Of a stretch of 64,000 bases of DNA, positions 8,462-21,125 are shown in pieces. The DNA comes from Topomyia yanbarensis. Taxonomy: Eukaryota > Arthropoda > Insecta > Diptera > Culicidae. The position numbers were made by a program, and so were the translations under genes. Every line of letters begins with the position of its first letter. Position 1 is the stretch's first letter. The DNA is taken from assembly GCF_030247195.1 (NCBI RefSeq), contig NC_080671.1, forward strand, positions 88,472,370 to 88,536,369. The letters are read 5' to 3'. The notes under the pieces are model-generated. The model had not been told where the DNA came from. It searched no databases and saw nothing but the letters and a program-made list of their open reading frames with translations.

Positions 8462-10810
8462 CTTGTCGTTGTGTAAACCAAAAATTATAGTCATCTTGTT
8501 TACCAACAAGAGGGCATGAAAGGGTTAAAGATGCCATTGGAACTCTGAGCAGGAATCAATTGTTGAAGGGGATAATAGGAGAAGAGCAATATTGTGTCAA
8601 AGTCCACTGGAACTCAGAGCAGGATATTTACACCGGATTTCAATGAAAATAGGACCATATATCAGTATCTGGAATAAATCATAATCCTCAGCGGAATTCT
8701 ATCTTGAGAAGGATTCCATCAGACATTTAAGAAGCTTTTCTCTAGAATCCTGCATCAAAATTCAGAGAAAAACCGTAGAAATACGGATAAAATATCAATC
8801 GAAAATCTGAAATGGATTCCATTGGGATGCTAAGAAAACTTGGATCAAAATCCTGGAAAGTATCCAAACAGAATCCTGAGAAGCATGTCATCATTATTCC
8901 AAGAGATAGCCAGAAACCAACTAAGCAATGTAGGTATAATGACATTTTATGTGGCCTGCAGTAACTGATATGTGTATCACGAGAAAAATGTACTTTTAGT
9001 GTAAAATTAAAAAGTTTCACATTTGGCAACACTGGCGCTAAAAACTTTTTTTTTTGATTCCTTAAACAAATCTTTCAAAAAATTATCTCGCTAATTGATT
9101 CTAAAAAAAAAAAATTAAGCAGTTTGTTAAAATTAAGAGTGTTCTTATGGACTGAGGGACTGTTCAAACGACACAACAATTTAGGTTATTATAGATTGGC
9201 TCTAAAAGAACAATTTCTTCAAAACTGGTTTCAATCCATGACGGTCGATTCCAAGTTTTGGTTTGTTTAGGTTAATTTGCGCGGAATAACTCGTATATAA
9301 GCTATTTTTGCGGCAGGTTAAAATTTGAGATGAGGTTTATTCTAGACCCCCCAATTGCCCGAACAAATGTTCTATTGACTGCAATAGTCGAATTAGCACT
9401 ATAATAAGACATAGTATAGGTGAAATTTGATATTTTTTAAAAACACCCGGATAATCGAATCATTTTCCCCGGATAATCGAATCCCCGGATAATCGAATCC
9501 CCGGATAATCGAGTCCGACCTGCATGGGAAAACGTGGAGGAAAAATACATTAAATGCTATAACTTTTGAAGTAGCAATCAGAAAATTACAATTTATACCT
9601 CTTTTGGAAGGAAATAATCTTAGTAATTTTGTTTCTAGGAAAATACGGGAAAGTGGGGTACTGGGTCATTTTGGCCCCAAAATCCCCTATTTCTAATGAT
9701 TTTTCTGCTTCGTGATGCAAATCATACATATTTTGTAGTTTTTATAATGTGAAAAAATCTCAAAAATCGATCGGGGCCTTTTTGACCTTTGTCCGAATAC
9801 GAGAATTTGGGGTTATATGGCCTTTTGTCATTCATATTAAACTTCATCATTTTCTCGTGAATAAATCTCTATTGTTCTTCACTCAATTTTCATAAACTAT
9901 ACCTTGTTGAACGTGGAAAATCCTTAGGATTATAACAAAAATAGATTCGTTACCGGTAAAATTCAGGAACATCAAACTATCTGACATATAGTGTCGATTT
10001 CACATTTTTATCATAAAATAGCACATATTAACTCCATTTAACAACAAAGATCTTATTTAAATTACTACTTTTAGTGTAAAATATGCTTAGGGATCACATG
10101 AGAAAAGTTTCATTTCTGGAAAACTAGGGTAAGTTGAGGTATTAGGACAAATAATGAAAAAAATGAGATTTGTTGAGTAAATATCAAAAAGTTTGATGTT
10201 TCTGAATTTTACCTTTAACGTTTTTATTTTTGTTTTATTCCTCAGAATTTTACACGTTCAACAAGTTACATTTTATGGAAATTGATTGAAGAATAATAGA
10301 GATATATGCATGCGAAAATGATAAAATTTAATATGAATGACAAAAAGCCCTATAACCTCAACTTCTCGTATTCGGACTAAGTTCTAAAGGGTTCCGATCG
10401 ATTTCTGAGTTTTTTTCATAATAGAAAAACTACAAAATATGTATGATTTTCATCACGGAGCAGAAAAATCTTTAAAAATATGAGATTTTGGGTCCAAAAT
10501 GACCCAGTACCCAACTTTCCCGTATTTTACTAGAAACAAAAATATCTCCATTCAAATACTAAGATTATTTCCTTCCAAAAGAGGTATAAATTGTAATGTT
10601 CTAATTGCTACTTCAAAAGTTATAGCATTTAATGTATTTTTCCTCCATATTTTCCCATAGCACCAATTTCAAAAAAATTCAAGCGAAGTGGGCGGGGGTC
10701 TAAAACTGTCCAAATGATGTGAAATTTGGCATCTGACCTTAGTTTGACATTTGTCACAATATGAGAGGGAAGGTCTTTGAGAATTCAAAAAAACAAATTG
10801 CAATACCCTA

Positions 10811-12179
10811 ACGGTCAGGGCTTGCACGGAGTAGTGACCGTCACGGTTGGTGATGGCGACAGAATTATTGAGATCTGGCTGGATCGGTGTGGTACTCTTC
10901 TTGGATGGTTCAAGGAGTACCGGGCTCCGAGAGCAAACGGGAGCTAGACCAAAGTCTCGTCAAACTGGTTGCTGTTGGTGCTTTTTTTGGTCGTTTTTGA
11001 GATTGGGTGGGAGGATCGCCTGCTCTGGGGTTCAGCAGGGTGCGGGGCGCTGGATGCGGTCGTGATTTCCGTCGTTGAGGGTTTTCTGGGTTTCAATGTG
11101 ATTGGCCTGTGGTGGGTGTTTGTGAGTCGGACATTTGAATGCTAATTGGGATTCAAAGATACTTCCCTGTGGGTGTTCCAATGGTCCTGCGTCGACAGCC
11201 GCTGGGGGTGCATTTGACGTGTCCGGAACATCCCGGTCGGGGACGAAACAGGTAGGCTTCGTTTTATTAAGGGAGTTTTGCAGTGCTTCGGTGTCCGAGA
11301 TGTTCCACGTTCCGGCTAATGACGGGTTGTTGTGTCGGAAGCTTGATCAGGTTATCTTTGGATTTTTGGTTGAGTTAGCTCTATGGTATTTATATAGGGC
11401 TTCGAGATTTTCCCCGTCGTCTGCTCAGCTACAGTTTTTTTGCTGCTTGCGTTCGTCACGTAGTCTGGGGCTTCGCTGATTCGCGATTGTCGTTTGTTTT
11501 GATGGCATTAATCTGCACTTCTTTGCTGCAGTGTGTTGGTTAACTCTTCTTATTTCATGTTGCTTGGTAATTTTGAGTTAGCGGATCGTCTCCGTCAAGT
11601 GTTTTTTCAAGCGTGGTATCTCGTCCTATCGGTCGTTTCACATTGGCGGATTAATTTTTCCGATTTAGCTTAGTGATTTCCTTTTTCTGTCTGGTGATAA
11701 TATTGTGTGATTAATGCTCCTGCTTTAGGAAATGAAATGTTTTTGAAGACTTTCACTTCAATGGTGAACTCTTCCTCCATATATTTGGCGAAAATTTTTC
11801 ATCTAGTTGGATGTTCGCCGTTGCAGTTTACGCACACACATAATGTGTTAAAAAGACGCTGAAAAGAGTTTTATTTGTTCATAGTATGATCGCTCGCGAA
11901 TTAGAGAGCCAACCCACTTTTTTCTGCCAACACTCAACAAGATGACAAACATGAAAACTATTCCAGTTCGGAAGTTTACTTTTGCTTAGGAAATCAAATG
12001 CTTCTGAATAATTTATCTGATATCTAAAAATTTTTTTTTTTCGAGAGTTGTCTTACGGGAGCTGTAGAGCTAGGTTCTCGGGGAGCCCCGTCAGAATCAC
12101 ATGCTACAATTTGCAGACGACACAGGCAATGTCGCCCACTAAAACACTGCTTTAGGCCAATTGTAGCGGGCCGTGATTC
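10811..12179. other. Unclassified GC-richer segment, possible retroelement
   Basis: This is the continuation of the sequence into which the foldback at 6609-10810 inserted, so it belongs with 5713-6608. Base composition is higher in G and C than in the flanks. The - strand gives short readable stretches without a domain I recognise. The + strand frames at 10847-11479 lack any known motif and are not called as genes. Confidence 0.3.
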
Positions 12180-14200
12180 TGGATGTGATATTCATTGTAC
12201 AGTTCAGGTATGTGCGCTCGTAGGGACTTCGCGATCGCGTGTATCATCGCGATGGGCTCGAACATTGATTGCTAACGTGCATGTAACTTCGCGTGTTTAA
12301 ATTCTATTTTATAACCGTGTGCCTTTCGCATATTCGCGTGTTTCCTAGAATGATTGCGCACGGACCGTGAATCTGATACTTAATTTTTCGTGTACGGTTC
12401 ATATTCCAATAGAATGTGGGTTCTTCCATATCATTAGAGTTCCCAGTCATGTCGCCGCAGAACGTGTGGTCTAGTGGATATGAGTTTATTTTTTGATTGG
12501 TCCCACTGAATGTGTGGACCTAAATTGCTAGAATGAAGGCTAAAGATTTCCGGACGTGACCGATTCATGATGGCGCGCGTTTGCGGGTTCGCGTTTGAGA
12601 CAGCGTTTGTAACTTCGTAAGTACTAAAGCGTCCACATAAATACCGGAGTGTTATCAAGTTTGCGCGATTGCGGGCATAGGTGTGCGTAGATGATCGCGA
12701 AGCGCTTAAGCGTTCGTATGTTGACGTGTTTGTTGCGTGTATGTGACTTCGCGTGTATAAACTCGATTTTGAAACCCTGCGGCCATTCATATATTCGCGG
12801 ACCGTCATTCTGATATTTATTTTTCGGTGTACGGATCACATTCTGACAGGGAGTGAGTTACTCCGTATCACTAGAGTTCCCGGTCATGTCCCCATTTTTG
12901 TCTAGTGGATATGGGAGTTATTTTTTCTTAATTTTTCAATTTTATTTTTTTTTAATAATTAACATGGGCCTAGACTGTTGGTACCGAGGATAGAGACTTC
13001 CGGACGATCCCGATTCATGATGGTGTGAGCGCGGGAGTTTGTAGATTGGCGCTTGAGATTGCGTTGGTAAGTTTATGAGTACTGAGACGTTCACCTTATC
13101 ACCGGGGTATAATCATGTTTGTGAGTTCGTGAGCGTGGGTTGCTTAGAAAATCGCGAGGGGCTCTAACGTTTGTACGCTGACGTGCTTTTGTGTTTTCGC
13201 GTGTGTTCTAGAATGATCGCGCGCGGACCGTGAATTTGATACTTAATTTTTCGTGTACGGTTCATATCTTCAATATCACTAGAGTTCCCAGTCATGTCGC
13301 CGTAGAACGTGTGGTCTAGTGGATATGAGCTTATTTTTTTTAAATTGGTCATGATCGCGCGAGTGCTGGGGACTGTAGGTTCACGCTTGAGACCGCGTTT
13401 GAATGTTTATAAGTGCTGAGACGTTCATATTATCACCGGGATGTTATCGTGTCTGTGAGAACGCGGGTGTAGGCTGCGTGGATGATCGCGAACGGCTCAA
13501 GCATTTGTATGTTTGATTGTCGCGTGTCACATGACTTCGTGTGTATAAATTCGATTTTTTAGTCGCCATGGAACGTGTTGTTTAGTGGATATGAGCATCA
13601 TCTTTTTGATTGGTCTACCTGAAGACAATGGACTTATGCTACTAAGACCGAGAACAGGGATTTTCAGATGAAACCGATTCATGATCGCGCGAATACGGGC
13701 GGTAGTTACTTCTGAGACCGCCTTTGTGAATTTATAAGTGCTAAACCGTTCACTTAGTCACCGGAGTGTTATCTTGCTTGCAAGATCGTGGGTGTGGTTG
13801 TACGTGGATGATCGCGAAGGATTCGAGCGTTTTTTTGTTGACGTTTTTGTCGCATGTGCTAGTCTGTATGTAACTTCGCGTGGATACATTATTTTTTTAA
13901 GCATGTGGCCATTCGCATGTTCGCGTGTTATTCAATGATCGCGCGTGGACGTCTTGTCCAGTTTTTGTTTCTATTGGTCCAACTGAAGGTATGAGTTTGG
14001 GCTGCTAGGATCAAGGGTAGAGACTTGCGGACGTGACCGATGCATGATTACGCGAGCGGTGGGTTGATGGTTGCCATCGCGTTGGTAAATTTTTAGCTAC
14101 AAATGTTGACTTAATTACAGGGGTGTTTGAATGTTGGCGAGATCGTGGGCGTTCGCAGTTTTGACCAGGTTTGCGTTATCTTGAAGGCCACGTTTGTACG
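12180..14200. repeat. Diverged tandem repeat array, about five units
   Basis: Anchor motifs recur in fixed order. GATCGCGA followed by GGCTC-AGCGTT occurs near 12250, 12691, 13150, 13483 and 13807. GTCATGTCGCCG with GTCTAGTGGATATG occurs near 12450, 12885, 13293 and 13565. TGAGACnGCGTTTG and ATCACCGGnGTGTTATC lie between them. Spacing is 325-460 bp, so the units have indels. The array is rich in TCGCG and in CG overall, unlike its AT-rich surroundings. Open frames in it are short, differ between units and are not conserved, so it is not coding. Confidence 0.78.
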
Positions 14201-14900
14201 TTTGGAATAAGAGATTGTGAGTGTATATGAGATAATAAGCAATTTGTGTTAGTGAGTGTTGGCATGAATCTAATTTAAAATATAGCAATAAAAGAAAGGT
14301 GCTTCCAGAGAGAATTGGGCCCTAAACCCACATTGTATATTATTTGACCATGGTAGTGGATAATAAAGGTCGCCAAGTTAAGTACAAAAATTGATCACAA
14401 TGTAACTTAACTGAAAAGAAAATAATTGCCCAAGTTTATGTGATATAATCACTGTAATACTGCTTTGACGTCACGTCAAGGTACAGTATCATGCCGAAGA
14501 TATTTATCTGATATGAATAATTATCAAAAAAATAAAAAATAAAGCTATTTCAGTTTGAAACCAGACTTCTATTAGTACATCGGCAATGTTGGCAAAAATA
14601 ATAGTATTTAAATTAATTATGGAATCTGCGTTTCATCAGAATCCAATAAAAACTTAGTGCCACCCACAGATTCTGATGAGACGAATATACTTGGTTATTT
14701 TCTGAGTTTAGTGCTATTTTGCAATTACAAAAATTTAACGAATTAAGTCGAGTTAAGATAAAAAGTTGAAAGTATACGAAACTATAGATTATTGTCAGTC
14801 TATCGTCGGCGGATACTCATCCTACCATTTATTTGGGCGCGATTTAAAAATTGCAGTTTTTACATAATTTTGGTCCTTTTTGTCAAATATTATAAGCAAC
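14201..14900. other. No gene; one small inverted repeat
   Basis: AT-rich sequence without a supported gene. TTTCATCAGAATC near 14634 and GATTCTGATGAGAC near 14673 form an inverted repeat of 13-16 bp with a spacer of about 30 bp. Confidence 0.4.
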
Positions 14901-16631
14901 TAGGGGAATTATGGTTAAAACCGACACCTTAAGCTTAACACTTTTTCTAAGTTGCCACAAAACCAATAAAATTATAATTGTAATGCACAATTCTTCTTCA
15001 GCAAATTCTTAACAAGACTTAATTTTTTCAGCGCTTCGAAAAATTAATTTCATTCAAAATTATTGATTGTAAAACTTGGAAAGCAAAGTTACTTTTTGTT
15101 GGCACTGCGGGTAAAACTGACACCCCCTTTAATTTATTTTCTTTCCACTTTATTAAAATCTTTATCTTTATTAAAAATTAGATATATGCGTGATTAATAA
15201 AGTGTGAGTATGTATGATGCAAATATGTGCTTTTTATTGCTTCATCATGTAGTGAGGGGAAGAAAGTTCGAAAGCGTAAGACTATAAATAAGAGTATTTT
15301 ATGCTATAGGATTATTTATTGATATGAGTATTTCCACATAATCCTTGCGCACATCATTGCAACCTCCAGTGTCATTTTATTTCGTAAGAAAAGATTTGAA
15401 AGCGTTCTACGTTCTGCTAATTGGATTCATTCACTTATAAGTGACACACATACACTTCTTAGTAAAACTATTTTTTCAGATTTGATTTTTCGGACTCTGA
15501 ACATCAACGATCTATTGGGGTATACATAATATCATTGTCTCATTGTGATAAAGTTCGTCTATGACAAACCAAGAGAACACTAGAAATTCGGTTTGATGAG
15601 CTTTTAGCAGAAATAGCAAAAGCTTCGATAAAATCAGATAAGCCTTTTGTAATGAATCGCAAGTAAACACAACCATCTTAACAGTGTGTCGGTTTTACCC
15701 TAACCAAAGGGTGTCGTTTTTACCCCAACAGCGCACATTTTTTTATAAAAGCAATTAAAAATATTTAATTTCTCAAACTCGTCTTCAATGTACTTAGTTG
15801 ATCATAGGAAAGGCCGATAATAATAGGTACTGAAAAATGGGGTGATTTGAATAGCTTTTGTTCGGTTAAAATCTTAACCCATTCATGCCCATGTTGTTTG
15901 TGGACAACAACGTTTTTAAACAGCTATAACTTTCGATTGAGCCACTATTTGCTCACAAAAACAAGTAAGGCTCATTAATGTGATTATTGCCTTTAAATTG
16001 AGTATTAACAGTTACAAGGATCAGCTCTAGAACTGAAGTTATTGCAATTAGTCTGATTGTATTCCGATGGAGCAGTGCTGCCAGGGACAGTTTACGTTGA
16101 CGACGGAAAATGATTTTGTCATATATCTTCGCTATGGTGCAATATTATTGAAAACTGATAAAACTTATCAATTTAGGCTGTCTTTGGCTACGTTTTCCAC
16201 GTAAATGGACTATTGTAATTATTCTGGGAGAATTGTACTGAGCATTAGAAGGTAAAAATTGACCAGCTTCTAGCACTGCCATGGAAGCACCTATCTTTAT
16301 GAAAATAGGCTTTTCGTGTTCCTTGACCCAACCGTTTCCATGGAAAAATAGTTTTGAAACCCTACATGCACTAGAAAAAAGTTGGGCATGAAAGGGTTAA
16401 AATCTACCAACGAAATTTTACATCCAGACGAGTATGAACGCAGCTGTCGTATGTTTTGTTTATTTTTATGACATTCGGCGCACTAACGTAAATCCAATTT
16501 TTCTTCAAATGCTCTACATAAACGTACTCATAATAATGTATCATTATGAAATGAATAAAAATTTGATTTCTACGAAAAGTTTTGGGGTGTCGGTCTTACC
16601 CGCAGTGTCGGTTTTTCCCACAATTCCCCTA
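14901..16631. mobile_element. TA-flanked element with iterated GGGTAAAACCGACACC motifs
   Basis: The body is 14903-16629, flanked by TA on both sides. The ends are GGGGAATTATGG at the left and CCACAATTCCCC at the right. The motif GGTAAAACCGACACC or close variants occurs at about 14913 and 15109 in one direction, and at about 15687, 15707, 16586 and 16604 in the other. Such clusters usually bind the transposase. No transposase frame is present. A MITE is nested at 15875-16396. Confidence 0.78.
15875..16396 (+). repeat. GGGCATGAAAGGGTTAA MITE family, copy A
   Basis: The ends are TAACCCATTCATGCCCA and TGGGCATGAAAGGG. The sequence ttaaaatct occurs immediately before (15866-15874) and overlapping the right end (16397-16405), consistent with an 8-9 bp duplication whose exact border is blurred by TTAA at the ends. 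It is the uninterrupted reference for copy B at 7804-8531. Confidence 0.72.
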
Positions 16632-17392
16632 TAGGTCTTGTTTCACTGGATCGAATGGTATGATTTCTTATCAGTTTCGCCAATAGTTTACCGTTTATAG
16701 AAGAAATATTTTTTCGATCTATTAGTACCGACAAACTCCCACTTCCCTCCCTCCATCGCTTTTCCAAACCAGCGGTAAAACTTGAAGAGATGTGGAACAT
16801 AGGCTCATCGAGGAATGTTGACGTTACACAGTTTTCTGGAGTATACAGCAGCACTTCCGAAAAAGAGTTTCTTAATGCTTTTTTCGAAGTGGACGAACTA
16901 AAAGAGTGTTTTTTTTTCAATTTACTACTTATCTAGTGAATGATAATACAAAGCAGTAGTGTCTACATATCCAGTTAAAGATCTCGTCTGTTCGCTTTGA
17001 GAAAAATCACATAAACAAGGTTTGGAATGGTTAACAATCAAACAAAGCAGGTTATTTATTGTCCCCAGTACCATGACAAATATAATAAAATAAGTTGGAA
17101 AATAGTCCTACAAATGTAACTGTAGCCACCAATCACAATAGTTTCATTTAGTTTTTGAATAAATATTAGACACAAATTTACCACTATTAGGTGAATATTT
17201 TTATGGAAAATGTACTCAACATCAATGATTTAAGATTTCTGCAAAATAGTACATAGAAAAGCTGAAAATAATTTTGTCCAACTTTTTGGCCTAGTTACAC
17301 CATAGGGCGTCGAAGTTTGCACAACAATAACAATTTTAAAGAATACTTTAGCATCGTACTTCCTTCGACAAAGTTGTAGAGCACCCAGCAAA
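16632..17392. other. No gene recognised
   Basis: AT-rich. The frame of about 116 codons on the - strand at 16570-16920 crosses the border of the TA-flanked element and has no recognisable domain, so it is not called. Confidence 0.4.
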
Positions 17393-18392
17393 CATTTTGA
17401 TTCACTTTAATAAGTTGCAATTTGATTAACTGTACTCTTCAACGATATGAATTGATTGTATAAAATGCACAGATCTCTTCTATGTGAACAAAAGTGGAGG
17501 CCATATACGTACAACAAATCGGTATAGTAGAATTATGTGATTTACGACGAATTTTGATCTTATCAGAAGCATTATACAATCATCTAGCTTATCATTTTGA
17601 GTTTATATATGATCAACTTTACAATCACACATGAGGGTTTATGCAGCTTAAGGTCCTCAATGTGGTAACAAGAAGTATTTTTTTAAAAATAATATTATGA
17701 AAATAAAAAATCAGGAAGAAATTTCCACAATTCTGTTATAAGACAGAGTTACGCCCACACTAGTATATATGTTTTTCATGGGTGAGGTTGGAGTTACTGG
17801 AACATCAATTATTAAAATTACCTGCTACGATTTACTTCCACTATCGAACATGAGATCTTCGTATTCCCAGCATAGCCGCTATGTACTTATCTATTTATAC
17901 GCTGTCAAGCAACGATTATACTTGATCATTTTTATCGCTTTGTGATTACGATCTAAAAATGCCATAATCCAACCTAAATATGGCACTCCAATGATACCTT
18001 CTATACCTGTCAAATCACAACCTACATTCTGTACTCAAGCAATTTTTTTATTGCTCAAATATTGAACTAGTCTGGCAGAGAATTTGCGAAGTGCTATAAG
18101 GAGGTGACTATTTTTTTGAACGATTTTGCAGTTTAATCCAATTGCAAATTAATTTTTATACAGTGTTTCAAAATTGTCTTTATTATTCCGCATGTACAAT
18201 TTTGTTTCAAGTTGTAGTGGACTAATAAATAACTTCAAGTCAACATTGTATTCGATCACAGATTTGTATTTTATGTGAACTTTTTACAACAAAACTTAAT
18301 TTTTGCTGGCACTATTTGTAATTTTGATTTAGTCTGTCATTATTTGTAATTTGTTGTAAGCTTTTATATACGATTGCTGGTTTGCTGGGCAG
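17393..18392. repeat. Possible CCCAGCAAAC-ended element
   Basis: CCCAGCAAAC near 17395 and its complement GTTTGCTGGG near 18380 bracket about 1 kb of AT-rich DNA. Only about 10 bp match at the ends and no clear target duplication is seen, so the call is weak. Confidence 0.35.
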
Positions 18393-21023
18393 TGCTTGAA
18401 TTTTGAATTACTATACTTGATTATAAAGTTTAGCAAAAACTCGCGAGCTTTATACATGAAAATGCAAATGGCAGGTTTTTCCACACCAATTTTCAAGTTC
18501 ATTTCCTACGCATCCATTTTTGTCGAGTCATAATCAATTGATTACAGATTTTGCGCAATTGCTTGGGACCCACGTAGAACCAAAAAAAAGTTGGTCACGC
18601 TTGATGTGGTGAAGTTTATTTTCTGCCATAGTACATTGACCCCCGCGAACATTCATGTACACACAGACATTTCTCGAACAAGAAAAACTGAGTCCAATCG
18701 TATATGATCCTAAATCAACGGATGAAATTCAAGTTGCAGCTTAAAATGGCCTGATTATATGGGCCCAAAACTGTTTCGAGTTATGTTGATATTATAATTA
18801 GAGTAATCCAAATGAGAGTAATCGACCTAACAAATTTCTATTGCCCAAATGAAATCAACCGTCAGAAATTGTACTAATTTCTGTGGACCGTTCTCCAGCA
18901 ATGAAGTGTTCGCTTCCATTCAGCCATGAGATCCTTTTTCCCAACGACAACAACAACAACAAGGCACATCGTTCCAGTCCAATAATGGTAGTCAACGTTC
19001 ATTTCCTCGTGTAACAGCACAGCACAAAAATGCAAAACTCGTTTCCGTTTGGTGGCTTTCTTCCTCCCGGCTCCGACAGCTATTGTTGTGCTGGTGCATT
19101 GCATTATTCGTAAGTTTCAAACCGCTCGCCAGCAACACAGCATCACCACGATACTAGCAGGAAGTTTCACGGTGCAGTCCCTAAATGGGCGGAAAAAAAG
19201 ATTTTCACGCAACACAAAAGATTTCCTATTGGGGATAACAATTTGCATTTTAGCGATTTTATTTTTTTTCTCTCGCGAGTTGACATCTCCTTGTATAGAT
19301 ACAGTTTCTTTCCCCTGATGGTAGTTGTTCCCTGTCTATTGCGAAGTCAATCCAGGGAAAAAGTTTGGAATTGGAACCGTGTTTCTTACAAAACACTGTA
19401 CATTGATTCGATGAAATTCGCAGACTGTGCTGACACTATGGTTACTGGACGCAGGTAAAGCAAGATTAAATTCCGTGTTTTTTGTAACAGACCATTTCAC
19501 AAATTCGGACAATATTCCTAATCTTATGAAGATGACTAGAGTGAATAAAAGATCGTACAGCTTCACTCAGAAAGAATTTCTCTTAAAATGTTTTTCATTC
19601 CTATCCTCTTTCTCTTGACAGAAAAAAAATCTTCTGCCAACTGGACATGTAACATTCGAAAGTAACATGACTGTCTGAAAATATCTCGTTCTGTTGAAAA
19701 AACCAAAAAAAACTGGACCAGGAAACTAGTAGAATGGAGCTTGTCTTGCAAAAATTGCAATGAGGAAATGAGAATTGTCGCCCATTTGCACGTTTCACCA
19801 CACATGCAAATGCAGCCAGGAAATAATGCAGTCCATTTGCCGGTCGGCGCAAGCGAAGGCAACCCACAAGGGCACCAAAAAAAGCTTACATTGGTCAGTT
19901 CAGCGGTCTCCCGCTTCGGGCGTCGTCACTTGGGAAATGCAAATGTGACACGTTTAAAATAGCTCAACGGCAAAGCGGTTGGTTCCGTGTGTCCTCGGTC
20001 AGCGTGTTTCAGTTATCTGTGCAGTTACTTTTGAACGTTTGCACGACTTCCTCAATTTCCGTGGAAAAGTTGGACGGCAACCAGTGCTATTGAAAAATTG
20101 AGAACACGATGTGCGAGTCAGGTCTGCTTTTGTTCCCCAATCTAATGTTTACACATCCCCCAAAAAGCTACTCAGTTCCGACTAGAAAAATAAACCTGTC
20201 CCCTTAATCACACACCCCATCCCTGGAACATAATCAAATTAAAAGTCGCCCAACATAAAAGTTCACACAAATGGACCAAGCCCGGACCGGACAGAGCTTC
20301 TAGTGCATCCATTTGACCGCTTGGAATTTCTAACTGACACTCACACAGAATCAACCCAAGCCAGTTCTGGGCTGTCAACATGTTCTGTGTTGATAGCGAG
20401 GATTTGCAACCCTCGCATCACCGCACTCCCAAAATGGTCGCGTGTGTCAGGAGTAACAAAAAAATCCGGTGTAGACCTGCCATTTACCACTCCATTGGGT
20501 AGCTTTTTAATAGAGTACATTGCGAGGTTCTCATGCATGTGCTTGTCTGTCATCAAACTCTGTATGCCCGCTGGCGTTCCTGTAATGGTGACTGTATGAT
20601 TCGGCAATCAAAGGGGGCTGGTTGCCATTTTTCGTTAGGGTGTAAGGATTCAGAAGATGCATCGTTGTGAAGATGAACGATTTTGAAATGAATAATTACA
20701 CAAATTTGAATAGATATATTGGTATGATAATATGAAACAGAAAATTGTGTATTTTGTTAAAAGTACATGAATTTGAACTGTATTTTGTTAATATTACACT
20801 CAAAACAATTTCCCAATGCAAAAAAGGCATTACATCCTTTCGTGGATATTCCGAATTAGAATCATGCCTTCTTCGCATTGTAGACCAAGCATAGCTACGG
20901 CATTATACCAACACAGCTTTATTCATGATGAAATAAATTGATTGAGAATACACGCTACCATATTATCTGCCCGCATGTAAAAGTATTAGTTGGTTTTTCT
21001 TGCTGAGTCTGCCAAAAAGGTGG
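18393..21023. other. Element-poor segment, possible regulatory DNA
   Basis: From about 18870 to 20610 I see no repeat ends, no family resemblance to the other repeats and a more balanced base composition. It contains a short CAA run near 18948 and an initiator-like TTTCAGTT at 20008-20015, without TATA at the expected distance. Open frames up to about 100 codons occur on both strands without known domains. Single-copy intronic or promoter sequence is the most cautious reading. Confidence 0.35.
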
Positions 21024-21125
21024 TGTATTCTCAGAGATGCCAGATTTGCAGACAAGTCTGTAAATTCGTAGACTTTTAATTTAAGCTGCAGATTTTTCGA
21101 TGACGCAGATATTTGCAGATTTTTG

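Larger units (their letters stand above)
7804..8531 (-). repeat. GGGCATGAAAGGGTTAA MITE family, copy B
   Basis: This matches the reverse complement of the copy at 15875-16396 over its full length. Shared blocks are CTGGCAGCACTGC, TGCTAGAAGCTG, AAAACTATTTTTCC and the end GGGCATGAAAGGGTTAA. Its first 15 or so bases are lost. It has gained a SINE (7991-8174) and a 75-bp hairpin (8387-8461), both absent from the other copy. Confidence 0.8.
6765..9522. mobile_element. pogo/Tigger-like element inserted in the foldback
   Basis: It begins CAGGTCGGACTCGATTATCC and ends with the inverse, GATAATCGAGTCCGACCTG. The flanks are TA at the left and CA (probably a mutated TA) at the right. The uninterrupted right arm of the host foldback reads ATTGGTGCTATGGG where this copy has the insertion, so the empty site is seen directly. 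Subterminal CCGGATAATCGAATC is repeated about four times near 9446-9510. A degenerate internal end-like sequence, CAGGTCAAACTCGATTACAC, lies near 7081. CAG-initial ends of this type with TA duplications are known from pogo/Tigger relatives. No transposase frame remains. Confidence 0.8.
6609..10810. mobile_element. hAT-like foldback element, split by nested insertions
   Basis: Ends are TAGGGCATCGCAA at 6609 and TTGCAATACCCTA at 10810, inverted relative to each other. Identical 8-bp repeats, acggtcag, flank it at 6601-6608 and 10811-10818. The left arm runs 6609-6764 and resumes at 9525 after an insertion. The right arm mirrors it from 10810 back to about 10170, with shared blocks such as CATATTGTGACAAATGTCA, CGCCCACTTCGCTTGAA and ACATTAAATGCTATAAC. 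Without its insertion the element is about 1.44 kb and almost entirely palindromic. No transposase is encoded. Confidence 0.9.

Noticed and set aside
10847..11479. Two + strand frames of 72 and 114 codons with balanced composition
   Set aside because: Cys/Arg/Gly-rich translations without a domain in sequence that belongs to an interrupted retroelement-like segment.
12434..12839. Overlapping - strand frames of 71-124 codons in the tandem array
   Set aside because: They are not preserved in the other units of the array and have no domain.
17393..18392. CCCAGCAAAC-ended segment as a firm transposon
   Set aside because: Only about 10 bp of terminal match and no target duplication; kept only as a weak repeat call.
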